Origin: Alphaproteobacteria bacterium
GTDB taxonomy: Bacteria > Pseudomonadota > Alphaproteobacteria > RF32 > CAG-977
Length of the DNA: 6,600 bases
Assembly: GCA_017476085.1 (NCBI GenBank)
Contig: JAFVEJ010000009.1
Coordinates: 1 to 6,600 of the forward strand
Direction: 5' to 3'
Positions 1 through 6,150 of this stretch are shown in pieces. Made by a program: the position numbers and the translations under genes. Each line of letters starts with the position of its first letter. Position 1 is the stretch's first letter. The notes beneath the pieces are model-generated. The model saw nothing but the letters and a program-made list of their open reading frames with translations. It was not told the DNA's origin and searched no databases.

Positions 1-663
1 CCTGTTTAAAACGCCCGTGACCGGATCTATGATCGTCATTTGGCGCAGTTCTTCTTCCATTTGTTTGCGCGGGGTAATGTCAAATCCGACAGATCGGATT
101 TCCTTGGGTTGGCCGTCGGCGTCATAGATGATTCTGTTCGTCCAGGAAATCCAAACTTTCCGGCCGTCTTTGCAGATATTTTCGTTTTCGTTGTCTATAT
201 ACAGGCGCGGATTATTTTGAATTCGATAAATTAAATTGCTTAAATCATACCCATGAGAATCTTTTGCCGGGACAAGTGTTCCGACAATGTTTTTGCCGAC
301 CATTTCATTTTCATCATAGCCGAAAAATTCACGCGCATAATCATTAACGGATAAGATGTTTCCGTCCTTATCAATGCATAAAAAAAGGCTTTTCGTATTA
401 GGGGAAGAATAAGGATCCAGCTGACGATGTTTTTCCTTTTTCATATCTTCCAATTCTTTTTGAGAAGAAATGACAGCGTTTTGCAATTCGACAATTTTTG
501 ATTTCAGCTCTTTTTCCTGATGCCGATCCGACAGCGTTTTGTATATTCCGAAAACAATCGTAATAACCAAAGCCAAAATCAAAAAAAACAAAATCGGCAA
601 AAAATCTGTCTGATTTGACAGTGTTCCGACGGAATCAGCAGCCAAAGCGGTTTGTACGAACAT
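1..663 (-). CDS. Membrane-anchored PAS-GGDEF signalling protein (putative diguanylate cyclase), C-terminus cut by window edge
   Basis: Reading from ATG at 663-661 gives 221 uninterrupted codons to the left edge. Residues about 21-41 (FLPILFFLILALVITIVFGI) form one hydrophobic membrane segment, followed by a charged heptad-like linker at about 45-82 that could be a coiled coil. Residues about 88-200 look like a PAS domain with its PAC tail: a 'CIDKDGNILSVND' start, 'FFGYDENEMVGK', then 'ISWTNRIIYDADGQPKEI' and 'GFDITPRKQMEEEL'. The last visible residues, DPVTGVLNR (213-221), match the usual opening of a GGDEF domain (D-x-L-T-G-L-x-N-R). By family knowledge such proteins sense a signal through PAS and make cyclic di-GMP at the inner membrane. 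The GGDEF active site and any EAL domain lie outside the window, so cyclase activity cannot be judged. The gene is divergent from the suf operon and is probably not part of it. Confidence 0.86.
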   Translation of the reverse strand, partial: MFVQTALAADSVGTLSNQTDFLPILFFLILALVITIVFGIYKTLSDRHQEKELKSKIVELQNAVISSQKELEDMKKEKHRQLDPYSSPNTKSLFLCIDKDGNILSVNDYAREFFGYDENEMVGKNIVGTLVPAKDSHGYDLSNLIYRIQNNPRLYIDNENENICKDGRKVWISWTNRIIYDADGQPKEIRSVGFDITPRKQMEEELRQMTIIDPVTGVLNR

Positions 664-667
664 TAGG

Positions 668-672
668 CCTCC
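668..672 (-). promoter_or_regulatory. Ribosome binding site of the PAS-GGDEF gene
   Basis: GGAGG on the minus strand lies 4 nt before the ATG at 663. There is no in-frame ATG further upstream in the nearby leader, so this site supports the chosen start. Confidence 0.7.
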
Positions 673-700
673 ATTTCTTCGTTGGTCTGTATGTTGTTGA

Positions 701-730
701 ATTTTATCATTTTTGATTTTGTTTTCGCAA
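701..730 (-). promoter_or_regulatory. Candidate sigma-70 promoter of the PAS-GGDEF gene
   Basis: On the minus strand a -35-like TTGCGA (730-725, 4 of 6 consensus bases) and a -10-like TAAAAT (706-701, 5 of 6) are separated by 18 nt. Transcription would start near 694, giving a leader of about 30 nt with the GGAGG site inside it. The spacing and position are good, but the region is A/T-rich, so chance matches are possible. Confidence 0.4.
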
Positions 731-755
731 ATGATTTTTACACTTTTTTAAAATT

Positions 756-833
756 TTAACAGATTTTCAAATGACGTACAGATAAAAAGAAGTATTTCTT
801 TCTTTTGTGAAACGGGATATAAAACCGATAAGA
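756..833 (+). promoter_or_regulatory. Region with weak candidate suf operon promoters
   Basis: No single strong promoter stands out upstream of sufB. Candidates are TTAACA at 756-761 with GATAAA at 781-786 (spacer 19, long), an isolated -10-like TATAAA at 818-823 without a good -35, and TTGTGA at 805-810 with GATAAG at 827-832 (spacer 16). A small inverted repeat, AAAGAA (786-791) and TTCTTT (796-801), lies among them and could be an operator. A weak core promoter would suit an activator- or repressor-controlled suf operon, but that is inference. Confidence 0.22.
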
Positions 834-882
834 AAAAAGATTGTATCCGGCGTTTGGTTTATGTATTTTGACCCTGTTTGTC

Positions 883-887
883 GGAGG
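883..887 (+). promoter_or_regulatory. Ribosome binding site that fixes the sufB start
   Basis: GGAGG sits 5 nt before ATG at 893. The longer reading frame from TTG at 878 would start upstream of this site and include it in the coding sequence, so the ATG at 893 is preferred. Confidence 0.8.
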
Positions 888-892
888 ATAAT

Positions 893-2338
893 ATGACACA
901 GGAAAAGCTTTCCGCGCAAGATGCCGTTTCGGACACCTACCATTACGGTTTTGAAACGTTGGTTTCTGCGGAAACCGCCCCCAAAGGGTTGAACGAAGAC
1001 ATTATCCGATTCATTTCGGCCAAAAAGAAAGAACCGGAATGGTTGCTGGAATTCCGTTTGAAAGCCTATCGTCACTGGCTGACGATGAAAGAGCCGACAT
1101 GGGCGAAAGTCGCTTATCCGCCGATCGACTATCAGGACATTTATTATTATGCCGCGCCGACGTCGGCGACGACGCCCAAAAGTCTGGACGAAGTCGATCC
1201 GGAATTGTTGAAAACGTATGACAAGCTGGGCGTGCCTCTGCACGAACGCGAAGTCTTGGCGGGCGTGGCTGTCGATGCGGTGTTCGACAGCGTTTCCGTG
1301 GCGACGACTTTTCGCGAAAAGCTGGCAAGGCAGGGGATCATCTTCTGTTCGATTTCCGAAGCCGTGCAAAACCACCCCGATCTGGTCAAAAAGTATTTGG
1401 GATCCGTCGTGCCTTACACGGACAATTTCTTTGCGTGTTTAAATTCGGCGGTCTTTACGGACGGGACGTTCGTTTATATTCCGAAAGGCGTGCGCTGTCC
1501 GATGGAGCTGTCGACGTATTTCCGCATCAACGCGAAAAAATCCGGCCAGTTCGAACGCACGATGATCATCGCCGACGACAATTCTTACGTCAGTTATCTG
1601 GAAGGCTGCACCGCGCCTCAACGCGATGAAAACCAACTGCACGCGGCGATCGTCGAAATCATTGTGATGAACGACGCCGAAGTCAAATATTCCACTGTTC
1701 AGAACTGGTATCCGGGGGACAAGGACGGCAAGGGCGGCATCTATAACTTTGTAACGAAGCGCGGTTTGTGCAAGGGCGTGAACGCGAAGCTGTCTTGGAC
1801 GCAGGTCGAAACGGGATCGGCCGTAACGTGGAAATATCCGTCCTGCGTTCTGGCGGGCGACAATTCCAGAGGCGAGTTCTATTCGGTCGCGATCACGAAC
1901 AATTATCAGCAGGCGGATACGGGAACGAAGATGATCCACTTGGGCAAAAACACGTCTTCGACCATCGTTTCCAAAGGAATTTCCGCCGGAAAGTCGCAGA
2001 ACACCTACCGCGGCTTGGTCAAAATGGGTAAAGCGGCGGACAACGCCAGAAACTTGTCCCAATGCGACAGCCTGTTGATCGGGAATCAGTGCGGCGCGCA
2101 CACGCTTCCCTATATGGTCGGCGGCAATCCGACGGCGTCGATCGAACACGAGGCGACGACGTCCAAAATCAGCGACGAACAGCTGTTCTACTGCCGCCAG
2201 AGGGGCTTGAGCGCGGAAGAGGCCGTTTCCCTGATCGTCAACGGTTTTTGCAAAGACGTGATGCAAAAACTGCCGATGGAATTCGCGGTGGAGGCGACGC
2301 GTCTGGTCGCGGTAACGCTTGAGGGCAGTGTGGGTTAA
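893..2338 (+). CDS. sufB: Fe-S cluster assembly scaffold protein SufB
   Basis: SufB is the cytoplasmic scaffold subunit of the SufBC2D complex, on which the new Fe-S cluster is assembled using sulfur delivered by SufS. The product is 481 aa, close to the E. coli length (about 495), and is full length: an N-terminal helical part (to about 90), a central beta-helix, and the C-terminal helical end with the typical 'EFAVEA' tail. Matching to E. coli numbering from memory, the residues of the sulfur path and cluster site are present: R211, N213, C239 (EGCTAP, E. coli C254), Q270, W272, K289, C391 (SQCDS, E. coli C405) and E420 (HEATTS, E. coli E434). It is the first gene of the operon; sufC follows after 17 nt with its own AAGGAG site (2344-2349). 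A TTG start at 878 was rejected. No signs of damage or transfer. Confidence 0.97.
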   Translation: MTQEKLSAQDAVSDTYHYGFETLVSAETAPKGLNEDIIRFISAKKKEPEWLLEFRLKAYRHWLTMKEPTWAKVAYPPIDYQDIYYYAAPTSATTPKSLDEVDPELLKTYDKLGVPLHEREVLAGVAVDAVFDSVSVATTFREKLARQGIIFCSISEAVQNHPDLVKKYLGSVVPYTDNFFACLNSAVFTDGTFVYIPKGVRCPMELSTYFRINAKKSGQFERTMIIADDNSYVSYLEGCTAPQRDENQLHAAIVEIIVMNDAEVKYSTVQNWYPGDKDGKGGIYNFVTKRGLCKGVNAKLSWTQVETGSAVTWKYPSCVLAGDNSRGEFYSVAITNNYQQADTGTKMIHLGKNTSSTIVSKGISAGKSQNTYRGLVKMGKAADNARNLSQCDSLLIGNQCGAHTLPYMVGGNPTASIEHEATTSKISDEQLFYCRQRGLSAEEAVSLIVNGFCKDVMQKLPMEFAVEATRLVAVTLEGSVG

Positions 2339-2355
2339 GAATTAAGGAGAAGAAA

Positions 2356-3120
2356 ATGTCAGCTTGGTTGGAAATAAAGGATTTACACGCAAAAGTTGGT
2401 GATAAACCGATTTTGAACGGTCTTTCCCTGACAATCGACGCCGGAGAAACTCACGTCATTATGGGGCCGAACGGTTCCGGCAAAAGCACGCTGTCCAACG
2501 TTTTGTGCGGCAATCCGCATTATGAGGTAACCGGAGGATCCGTAACGTTCAAGGGGCAAAACCTGTTGGAAATGTCTGTCGAGGAACGCGCCCGCGCCGG
2601 TGTCTTTCTGGCGTTTCAAAGTCCGATCGAATTGCCCGGCGTATCGATGTCCACGTTTATGAAATACGCTTTGAACGCCCGCCGCAAGGCCGCGGGAGAA
2701 AAGGAATTGGACGCCGTCAGCTTTATGAAAAGGATTAAGATTAGGGCGCAAGCGCTTGATATTACGGACGAAATGCTGAAGCGTCCGGTCAACGTCGGAT
2801 TTTCCGGCGGGGAAAAGAAACGTTTGGAAATTTTCCAGATGGCGGTGTTGGAACCGGACTTTTGCATTTTGGACGAAATGGATTCCGGTATGGACGTCGA
2901 CGCGGTCAAGGTTGCCGGAAGCGGCGTGCAAATCATGCGGTCGCCTGAACGGTCGTTTCTGGTGATTTCCCATAACACGAAGTTTTTGCGCGAACAAATC
3001 AAACCGGATCACGTGCATATTCTGGCGCGCGGTCGGGTCGTCGCCGAGGGCGGCGCGGAGCTGATTGACGCGATCGACAAAGACGGGTTCGCGGGCTTTA
3101 TAAAAGAGGCGGTCGCGTAA
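2356..3120 (+). CDS. sufC: SUF system ABC-type ATPase SufC
   Basis: SufC is the soluble ABC ATPase of the SufBC2D complex; ATP-driven dimerisation of two SufC subunits reshapes SufB-SufD during cluster building. The 254-aa product has every ABC element in order: Walker A GPNGSGKST (37-45), Q-loop Gln88 (FQSPIELPGV), signature SGGEKKR (150-156), Walker B ending ILDE (171-174, catalytic Glu174), D-loop DSGMD (176-180) and H-loop His206 (ISHN). These are offset by three from the E. coli positions as I recall them (K152, E171, H203). There is no membrane segment, as expected for this family. It starts 6 nt after AAGGAG and its TAA overlaps the sufD ATG by one base (TAATG), which suggests coupled translation. 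Small deviations such as DSGMD for the usual DSGLD are conservative. Confidence 0.97.
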   Translation: MSAWLEIKDLHAKVGDKPILNGLSLTIDAGETHVIMGPNGSGKSTLSNVLCGNPHYEVTGGSVTFKGQNLLEMSVEERARAGVFLAFQSPIELPGVSMSTFMKYALNARRKAAGEKELDAVSFMKRIKIRAQALDITDEMLKRPVNVGFSGGEKKRLEIFQMAVLEPDFCILDEMDSGMDVDAVKVAGSGVQIMRSPERSFLVISHNTKFLREQIKPDHVHILARGRVVAEGGAELIDAIDKDGFAGFIKEAVA

Positions 3121-3836
3121 TGGTTGAGGAAATCTCGAAAATCACACAGTTGACGATCGAAACCGGAAAGACGGCCGTTTTTGTTGAAAAACAGTTATCC
3201 GACAAGGCGGAAATCGTCATTGAAGCGGGGGCGCGGGTCAAACATTACCGCTTGCACGAAAACGGAAATCACGCTTTGTCCGTCAAAATCGGACGGGGCG
3301 CGTCTTATGAACTGGTTACGTTGCACAAAGGAAACGGCGATTTGTCAATGTCCTTCGATTTGGCGGGGGAGGAGGCTTTCTGCCGCAGCGACGTCGTTTA
3401 TCTGTTGGGCGGCGAAGAAAAAAGCCTGATAAACTCCGACGTCCGCCACAACGCGGACAACACCGTTTCCCGCCAGTTGGTCAAGGGCGCGGTAACGGGA
3501 AAAGCCTTCGCGACATTTGAAGGCGGTGTTTTAATTCCGTATGAGCGTAAAAAAATCGACGGCGCGCAACAGCACAGAGCCATTTTATTATCCCCCGACG
3601 CGACCGTCAAAGCCGTGCCGAGACTGGAAATCTATGCGGACGACGTGAAATGCGCGCACGGGTCGGCGATCGGTTCTTTGAATCGGGATCAGCTTTATTA
3701 TTTAATGACGCGCGGCATCGACGAAGCGGACGCAAGGGCTTTGTTGACGCGGGCTTTTCTGGACGAAGTCTTTGATTCGATAGAAGAAGATGACGTTCGG
3801 GAGGACTTCAGGCGTTTGGCGGTGTTTGAAAAATGA
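3120..3836 (+). CDS. sufD: Fe-S cluster assembly protein SufD, short form
   Basis: SufD is the paralogue of SufB that pairs with it through the beta-helix and binds the second SufC. The 238-aa product keeps the family core: 'VSRQLVKG', 'KAFATFEGGVLIPYERKKIDGAQQHRAI', 'PRLEIYADDVKCAHG' and the 'LYYLMTRGID' C-terminal helices that dock SufC. His180 in KCAHG matches the functionally important His360 of E. coli SufD. The odd point is length: E. coli SufD is about 423 aa, so the N-terminal helical domain and the first part of the usual protein are absent here. No remnant is seen, because the start abuts sufC directly and the reading frame is intact, so this looks like a naturally short form and not a broken gene. 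There is no strong Shine-Dalgarno site; translation is probably coupled to sufC. Its stop overlaps the sufS start by 4 bases (ATGA). Confidence 0.93.
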   Translation: MVEEISKITQLTIETGKTAVFVEKQLSDKAEIVIEAGARVKHYRLHENGNHALSVKIGRGASYELVTLHKGNGDLSMSFDLAGEEAFCRSDVVYLLGGEEKSLINSDVRHNADNTVSRQLVKGAVTGKAFATFEGGVLIPYERKKIDGAQQHRAILLSPDATVKAVPRLEIYADDVKCAHGSAIGSLNRDQLYYLMTRGIDEADARALLTRAFLDEVFDSIEEDDVREDFRRLAVFEK

Positions 3837-5053
3837 CTTTCGATGTTGAAAAAATCAGGGCGGATTTTCCCGCGCTTTCGCTGACGGTTCACGGAAAGCC
3901 GCTTGTTTTTCTGGACAGCGCGGCGTCGGCGCAAAAGCCTTTGTGCGTTCTGGACGCGCTTTACCGGCAATATCGGACGGAATACGCAAACGTCCACCGC
4001 GGTATGTACGAACTTTCCGAAAAGGCGACGCTGAATTTCGAACAGGCGCGGAAAAAGGTGCAAAGTTTCATTCACGCCGCTTCGGACAAGGAAATCGTCT
4101 TTACCAGAGGCGCGACGGATTCAATCAATCTGGTCGCTTACACCTGGGGCGCGGCGAACCTGACGGCCGGCGACGAAATCATCCTGTCGCAGGCGGAGCA
4201 TCATTCGAACATCGTTTCGTGGCAGATCTTGCAACAGCGCATCGGTTTTACAATCAAAGTCGTTCCCGTTGACGACAGCGGCGATTTCGTTTTTGACGAG
4301 TATTTAAAACTTCTGTCCGATAAAACGAAACTGGTCGCAGTGGCGCACGTTTCCAACGTTTTGGGAACGGTCTTCCCTGTTAAAGATATTATCGAAGCGG
4401 CGCATAAAGCGGGCGCGGTCGTTCTGTTGGACGGTTGTCAGGCGGCGACGCATCTGCCTCTTGACATGCAAGACTTGGATTGCGACTTTTACGCTTTTTC
4501 GGGGCATAAATTGTACGGGCCGACGGGCATCGGCGTTTTGTACGGCAAAAAGGCTTTGTTGGACGCCATGCCTCCGTTTGAAGGCGGCGGCGATATGATC
4601 AAGAGCGTTTCCTTTGAAAAAAGCGTCTGGGCGGAACCGCCCGCGCGGTTTGAAGCCGGAACGCCGCCGATCATGCAGGCGATCGGTCTGGGGCACGCGA
4701 TCGATTATGTGCAAAACATCGGTATGGACAACATCGACGCCTACGAACACGATTTATGCCGGTATTTGCAGGAACAGGTCGCAAGCATCGGCGGAATCCG
4801 CATTCTCGGCACTTCGGCGAACAAAACGGCGGTCGTCAGCTTTGTAACCGACTTCGCCCACCCGCAGGACATCGCGATGGTCCTGGATCAGGAAGGCGTC
4901 GCCGTGCGCACGGGGCATCACTGCGCCCAGCCGTTGCACGAACGCTTCGGTGTTTCCGTGTCCGTCCGCGCGTCTTTGGGGCTGTATAACACCAAAGAAG
5001 ATATTGAGAAATTCGTTGCCGCCCTCCATAAAGCTAAGAGATTTTTCTCTTAA
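3833..5053 (+). CDS. sufS: Cysteine desulfurase SufS (group II, PLP-dependent)
   Basis: SufS converts L-cysteine to L-alanine and holds the sulfur as a persulfide for transfer to the SUF scaffold. The protein is 406 aa, the same length as E. coli SufS, and key residues fall at the same numbers: His123 stacking on the cofactor (AEHHSN), Asp200 and Gln203 (LLDGCQA), the PLP-binding Lys226 (SGHKLYGPTG), catalytic Cys364 in RTGHHCAQP, and substrate-binding Arg359 and Arg379. The RTGHHC context is typical of group II enzymes, which usually rely on a partner such as SufE or SufU; neither is encoded in the window. The start overlaps sufD by 4 nt, so it is translationally coupled. A 17-nt gap follows before the small Cys-rich gene. 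Confidence 0.97.
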   Translation: MTFDVEKIRADFPALSLTVHGKPLVFLDSAASAQKPLCVLDALYRQYRTEYANVHRGMYELSEKATLNFEQARKKVQSFIHAASDKEIVFTRGATDSINLVAYTWGAANLTAGDEIILSQAEHHSNIVSWQILQQRIGFTIKVVPVDDSGDFVFDEYLKLLSDKTKLVAVAHVSNVLGTVFPVKDIIEAAHKAGAVVLLDGCQAATHLPLDMQDLDCDFYAFSGHKLYGPTGIGVLYGKKALLDAMPPFEGGGDMIKSVSFEKSVWAEPPARFEAGTPPIMQAIGLGHAIDYVQNIGMDNIDAYEHDLCRYLQEQVASIGGIRILGTSANKTAVVSFVTDFAHPQDIAMVLDQEGVAVRTGHHCAQPLHERFGVSVSVRASLGLYNTKEDIEKFVAALHKAKRFFS

Positions 5054-5060
5054 CAACAAT

Positions 5061-5065
5061 GGAGG
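5061..5065 (+). promoter_or_regulatory. Ribosome binding site of the 28-codon Cys-rich gene
   Basis: GGAGG, 5 nt before ATG at 5071, in the short gap after the sufS stop. It is as good as the sufB site and better than anything before sufD or sufS, which is the main reason to take the tiny reading frame as a real gene. Confidence 0.7.
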
Positions 5066-5070
5066 TTGAT

Positions 5071-5157
5071 ATGACTGAAACGACAATGGGGTGCGGATGC
5101 GGCGGAAAGCCCAAACCGTCCGAAAAACCGAAACCTGAAGACACAACAAAGAAATAG
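5071..5157 (+). CDS. Small Cys-Gly/Lys-Pro-rich protein (28 aa) between sufS and sufT, function unknown
   Basis: I do not recognise this gene. It encodes 28 residues: a short MTETTM start, then GCGCGG (7-12) with two cysteines in a C-x-C arrangement (C8, C10), then a basic tail holding KPKP twice (13-16 and 19-22) and ending in TTKK. There is no membrane segment or signal peptide, and the tail should be disordered. It starts 17 nt after sufS, has GGAGG at ideal spacing and the same direction as the operon, and ends 104 nt before sufT. The C-x-C pair could bind a metal or carry a persulfide, so a sulfur, iron or cluster-related role is a reasonable inference from position, not a demonstrated one. 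It could also be a leader peptide affecting sufT. The GCGCGG core recalls small peptides modified by radical-SAM enzymes, but no such enzyme is nearby. Confidence 0.62.
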   Translation: MTETTMGCGCGGKPKPSEKPKPEDTTKK

Positions 5158-5249
5158 AGTGATTCTTTGCGCATTGTCGCTTCTTTTCCGTGCAGATAAA
5201 GATTGAATTTTTCATCAAAGCGGCGCATAAAATCAAAAAAAGTTTTTGC

Positions 5250-5256
5250 GGAGAAG
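5250..5256 (+). promoter_or_regulatory. Ribosome binding site that fixes the sufT start
   Basis: GGAGAAG lies a few bases before ATG at 5262 (8 nt after GGAG). The longer frame from GTG at 5190 has no Shine-Dalgarno site and would add a basic, Phe/Lys-rich stretch unlike the rest of the protein, so ATG 5262 is chosen. Confidence 0.6.
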
Positions 5257-5261
5257 CGGCA

Positions 5262-5873
5262 ATGACGGAAAACAAGACGGAACAAACGGAAAAAACGGTT
5301 CAAAACTTACCGGCGACAATCGAGGAGGAATTAAAGAAGCTTTCTCATTTCACCGGAACGATAGAAGTTCCTTTGCCCGCGCCGGCGGGGCAGGCGTCAA
5401 CCGCTTCCGAACCCGAAACGGCAGAAGGGGATACTGCCGCCGGAAACATGGAAATCGACGATTTTGAAAGTCTGCTTTGGGGCGGCAACCTGCCGTCCGA
5501 CGCGCCGCTGATCAATTACGGCGACGAATATGTCGTAACCGAGGGCGAAGCTTTGCCGGACGGGAAAGAACCGGCAAGCATCGACGAAATCACGCAAGCG
5601 ATCAAAACGGTGGAAGACCCCGAATTGATGATGAACGTTTACGATTTGGGCTTGATTTACCGGTTGGACAGACTGACGAACGGCGACGTCGAAATCGATA
5701 TGACGGTAACGGCGCCGTCCTGTCCCGTTGCGGGCGTGATGCCGAAACAGGTCGCCGAGGCCGTCGCCAAACTGGACGGTGTCGGCAAAGTAACGGTCAA
5801 ACTGGTCTGGGAACCGGCGTGGACGATGGACCGCATCAGCGAAGAAGCCAAATACGCATTGGATATTTTTTAA
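5262..5873 (+). CDS. sufT: SufT-like DUF59/MIP18-family Fe-S maturation protein with N-terminal extension
   Basis: SufT proteins belong to the DUF59 (MIP18) family and help in Fe-S protein maturation in the cytoplasm. Residues about 106-200 of this 203-aa protein are a complete DUF59 domain: DPELMMNVYDLGLIY (119-133), TAPSCPV with the conserved Cys154, and LVWEPAWTMDRISEEAK (181-197). The first 105 residues are unusual: acidic, Ala/Pro/Glu-rich (about 36-62), then a more ordered-looking MEIDDFESLLWGGNLP stretch (63-78). Many DUF59 proteins are only 100-130 aa, so this is an extension of roughly 80-100 residues of unknown role. The gene is last in the operon, 104 nt after the Cys-rich micro-gene and just before a strong terminator. 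Symbol chosen from domain plus suf context; a general DUF59 carrier protein is the alternative. Confidence 0.88.
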   Translation: MTENKTEQTEKTVQNLPATIEEELKKLSHFTGTIEVPLPAPAGQASTASEPETAEGDTAAGNMEIDDFESLLWGGNLPSDAPLINYGDEYVVTEGEALPDGKEPASIDEITQAIKTVEDPELMMNVYDLGLIYRLDRLTNGDVEIDMTVTAPSCPVAGVMPKQVAEAVAKLDGVGKVTVKLVWEPAWTMDRISEEAKYALDIF

Positions 5874-5896
5874 AAAATGGAAAGTTTGAAATCGGG

Positions 5897-5933
5897 AAAG
5901 ACGGCGGGACAACCTGCCGTTTTTCTTTTTTTT
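5897..5933 (+). terminator. Rho-independent terminator of the suf operon
   Basis: An 8-bp stem pairs ACGGCGGG (5901-5908) with CCTGCCGT (5913-5920), including one G-T wobble, around an ACAA loop, followed by a T-rich run to 5933. The AAAG before the stem can extend it into the T run. It begins 24 nt after the sufT stop and should end the operon transcript. Confidence 0.88.
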
Positions 5934-5969
5934 GTATGAAAAAATACGTTCATTTGATACCGTTATGAT

Positions 5970-5993
5970 GAACCTGTGAAAAAAAACGGGTTC
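5970..5993 (+). other. Small hairpin upstream of the large inverted repeat
   Basis: GAACCTG (5970-5976) can pair with CGGGTTC (5987-5993), 7 bp with one wobble, around a 10-nt A-rich loop. No T run follows, so it is not a standard terminator. It may be the 5' part of the structured leader that continues to about 6200. Confidence 0.4.
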
Positions 5994-6000
5994 AGGGCGT

Positions 6001-6140
6001 CAGAAACCCTTTCATTCATAGCCGCTTTGTGTATGGCGGCTAATAAATCATACGCCAAATCTGTCTTAAAAGGGCGGATTTTGGCGAATAAGGCTTCGTG
6101 CTGAATAAGCCAAGCCGTCTTTATGAATGAACGGTTTCTG
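6001..6140. repeat. Long imperfect inverted repeat enclosing internal hairpins (MITE-like element or structured RNA)
   Basis: The arm at 6001-6020 is complementary to 6122-6140: 8 bp plus 10 bp broken only by a 2x1 internal loop, with about 101 nt between. GGGCG (5995-5999) and CGCCC (6146-6150) could extend it beyond a further asymmetric loop. Inside are three possible hairpins: AGCCGC (6020-6025) with GCGGCT (6036-6041); CGCCAAA (6053-6059) with TTTGGCG (6080-6086); GGCTT (6092-6096) with AAGCC (6107-6111). GAATAAG occurs twice (6086-6092, 6103-6109). I see no clear target-site duplication. The 5874-6201 gap contains no protein gene on either strand that I can support. The element could be a non-autonomous mobile or repeat element, a small RNA gene, or a cis-acting leader of the gene at 6202; the sequence alone does not decide. 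Confidence 0.7.
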
Positions 6141-6150
6141 AGATCCGCCC
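6072..6150 (+). promoter_or_regulatory. Possible antiterminator pairing between a hairpin loop and the terminator base
   Basis: GGGCGGAT (6072-6079), lying in the loop of the 6053-6086 hairpin, is a perfect complement of ATCCGCCC (6143-6150). The latter includes the CCC at the base of the 6148-6168 hairpin, so this pairing would compete with that hairpin. The flanking AAAAGG at 6068-6073 can alternatively pair with CCTTTT at 6152-6157. Riboswitch-like logic is an inference from pairing alone. Confidence 0.35.

Noticed and set aside
878..892. TTG start that would add five residues to SufB
   Set aside because: It would place the GGAGG ribosome binding site (883-887) inside the coding sequence; the ATG at 893 is ideally spaced from it.
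767..1375. Minus-strand frame of 202 codons overlapping the start of sufB and its promoter region
   Set aside because: Arg/Phe-rich composition typical of antisense shadows, no good ribosome binding site recognised, and conflict with a certain gene.
1439..2266. Long minus-strand open frame (275 codons) opposite sufB
   Set aside because: It lies wholly inside the conserved sufB gene, encodes an Arg/His-rich protein without recognisable motifs, and is explained by codon bias of the sense strand.
5190..5261. GTG start that would add 24 residues to SufT
   Set aside because: No Shine-Dalgarno sequence precedes it, whereas GGAGAAG precedes ATG 5262; the added segment has a different composition.
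5397..5912. Minus-strand 171-codon frame opposite sufT
   Set aside because: It runs across the DUF59 gene and into the terminator, and shows no domain motifs.
5951..5969. TTGATA and TATGAT as a promoter for the structured element
   Set aside because: The two boxes are separated by only 4 nt, and no -35 at a proper distance from TATGAT was found.
6001..6140. tRNA or CRISPR-like interpretation of the hairpin-rich region
   Set aside because: No T-loop GTTCGA-type consensus or anticodon arm for a tRNA, and no regularly spaced identical repeats for a CRISPR array.
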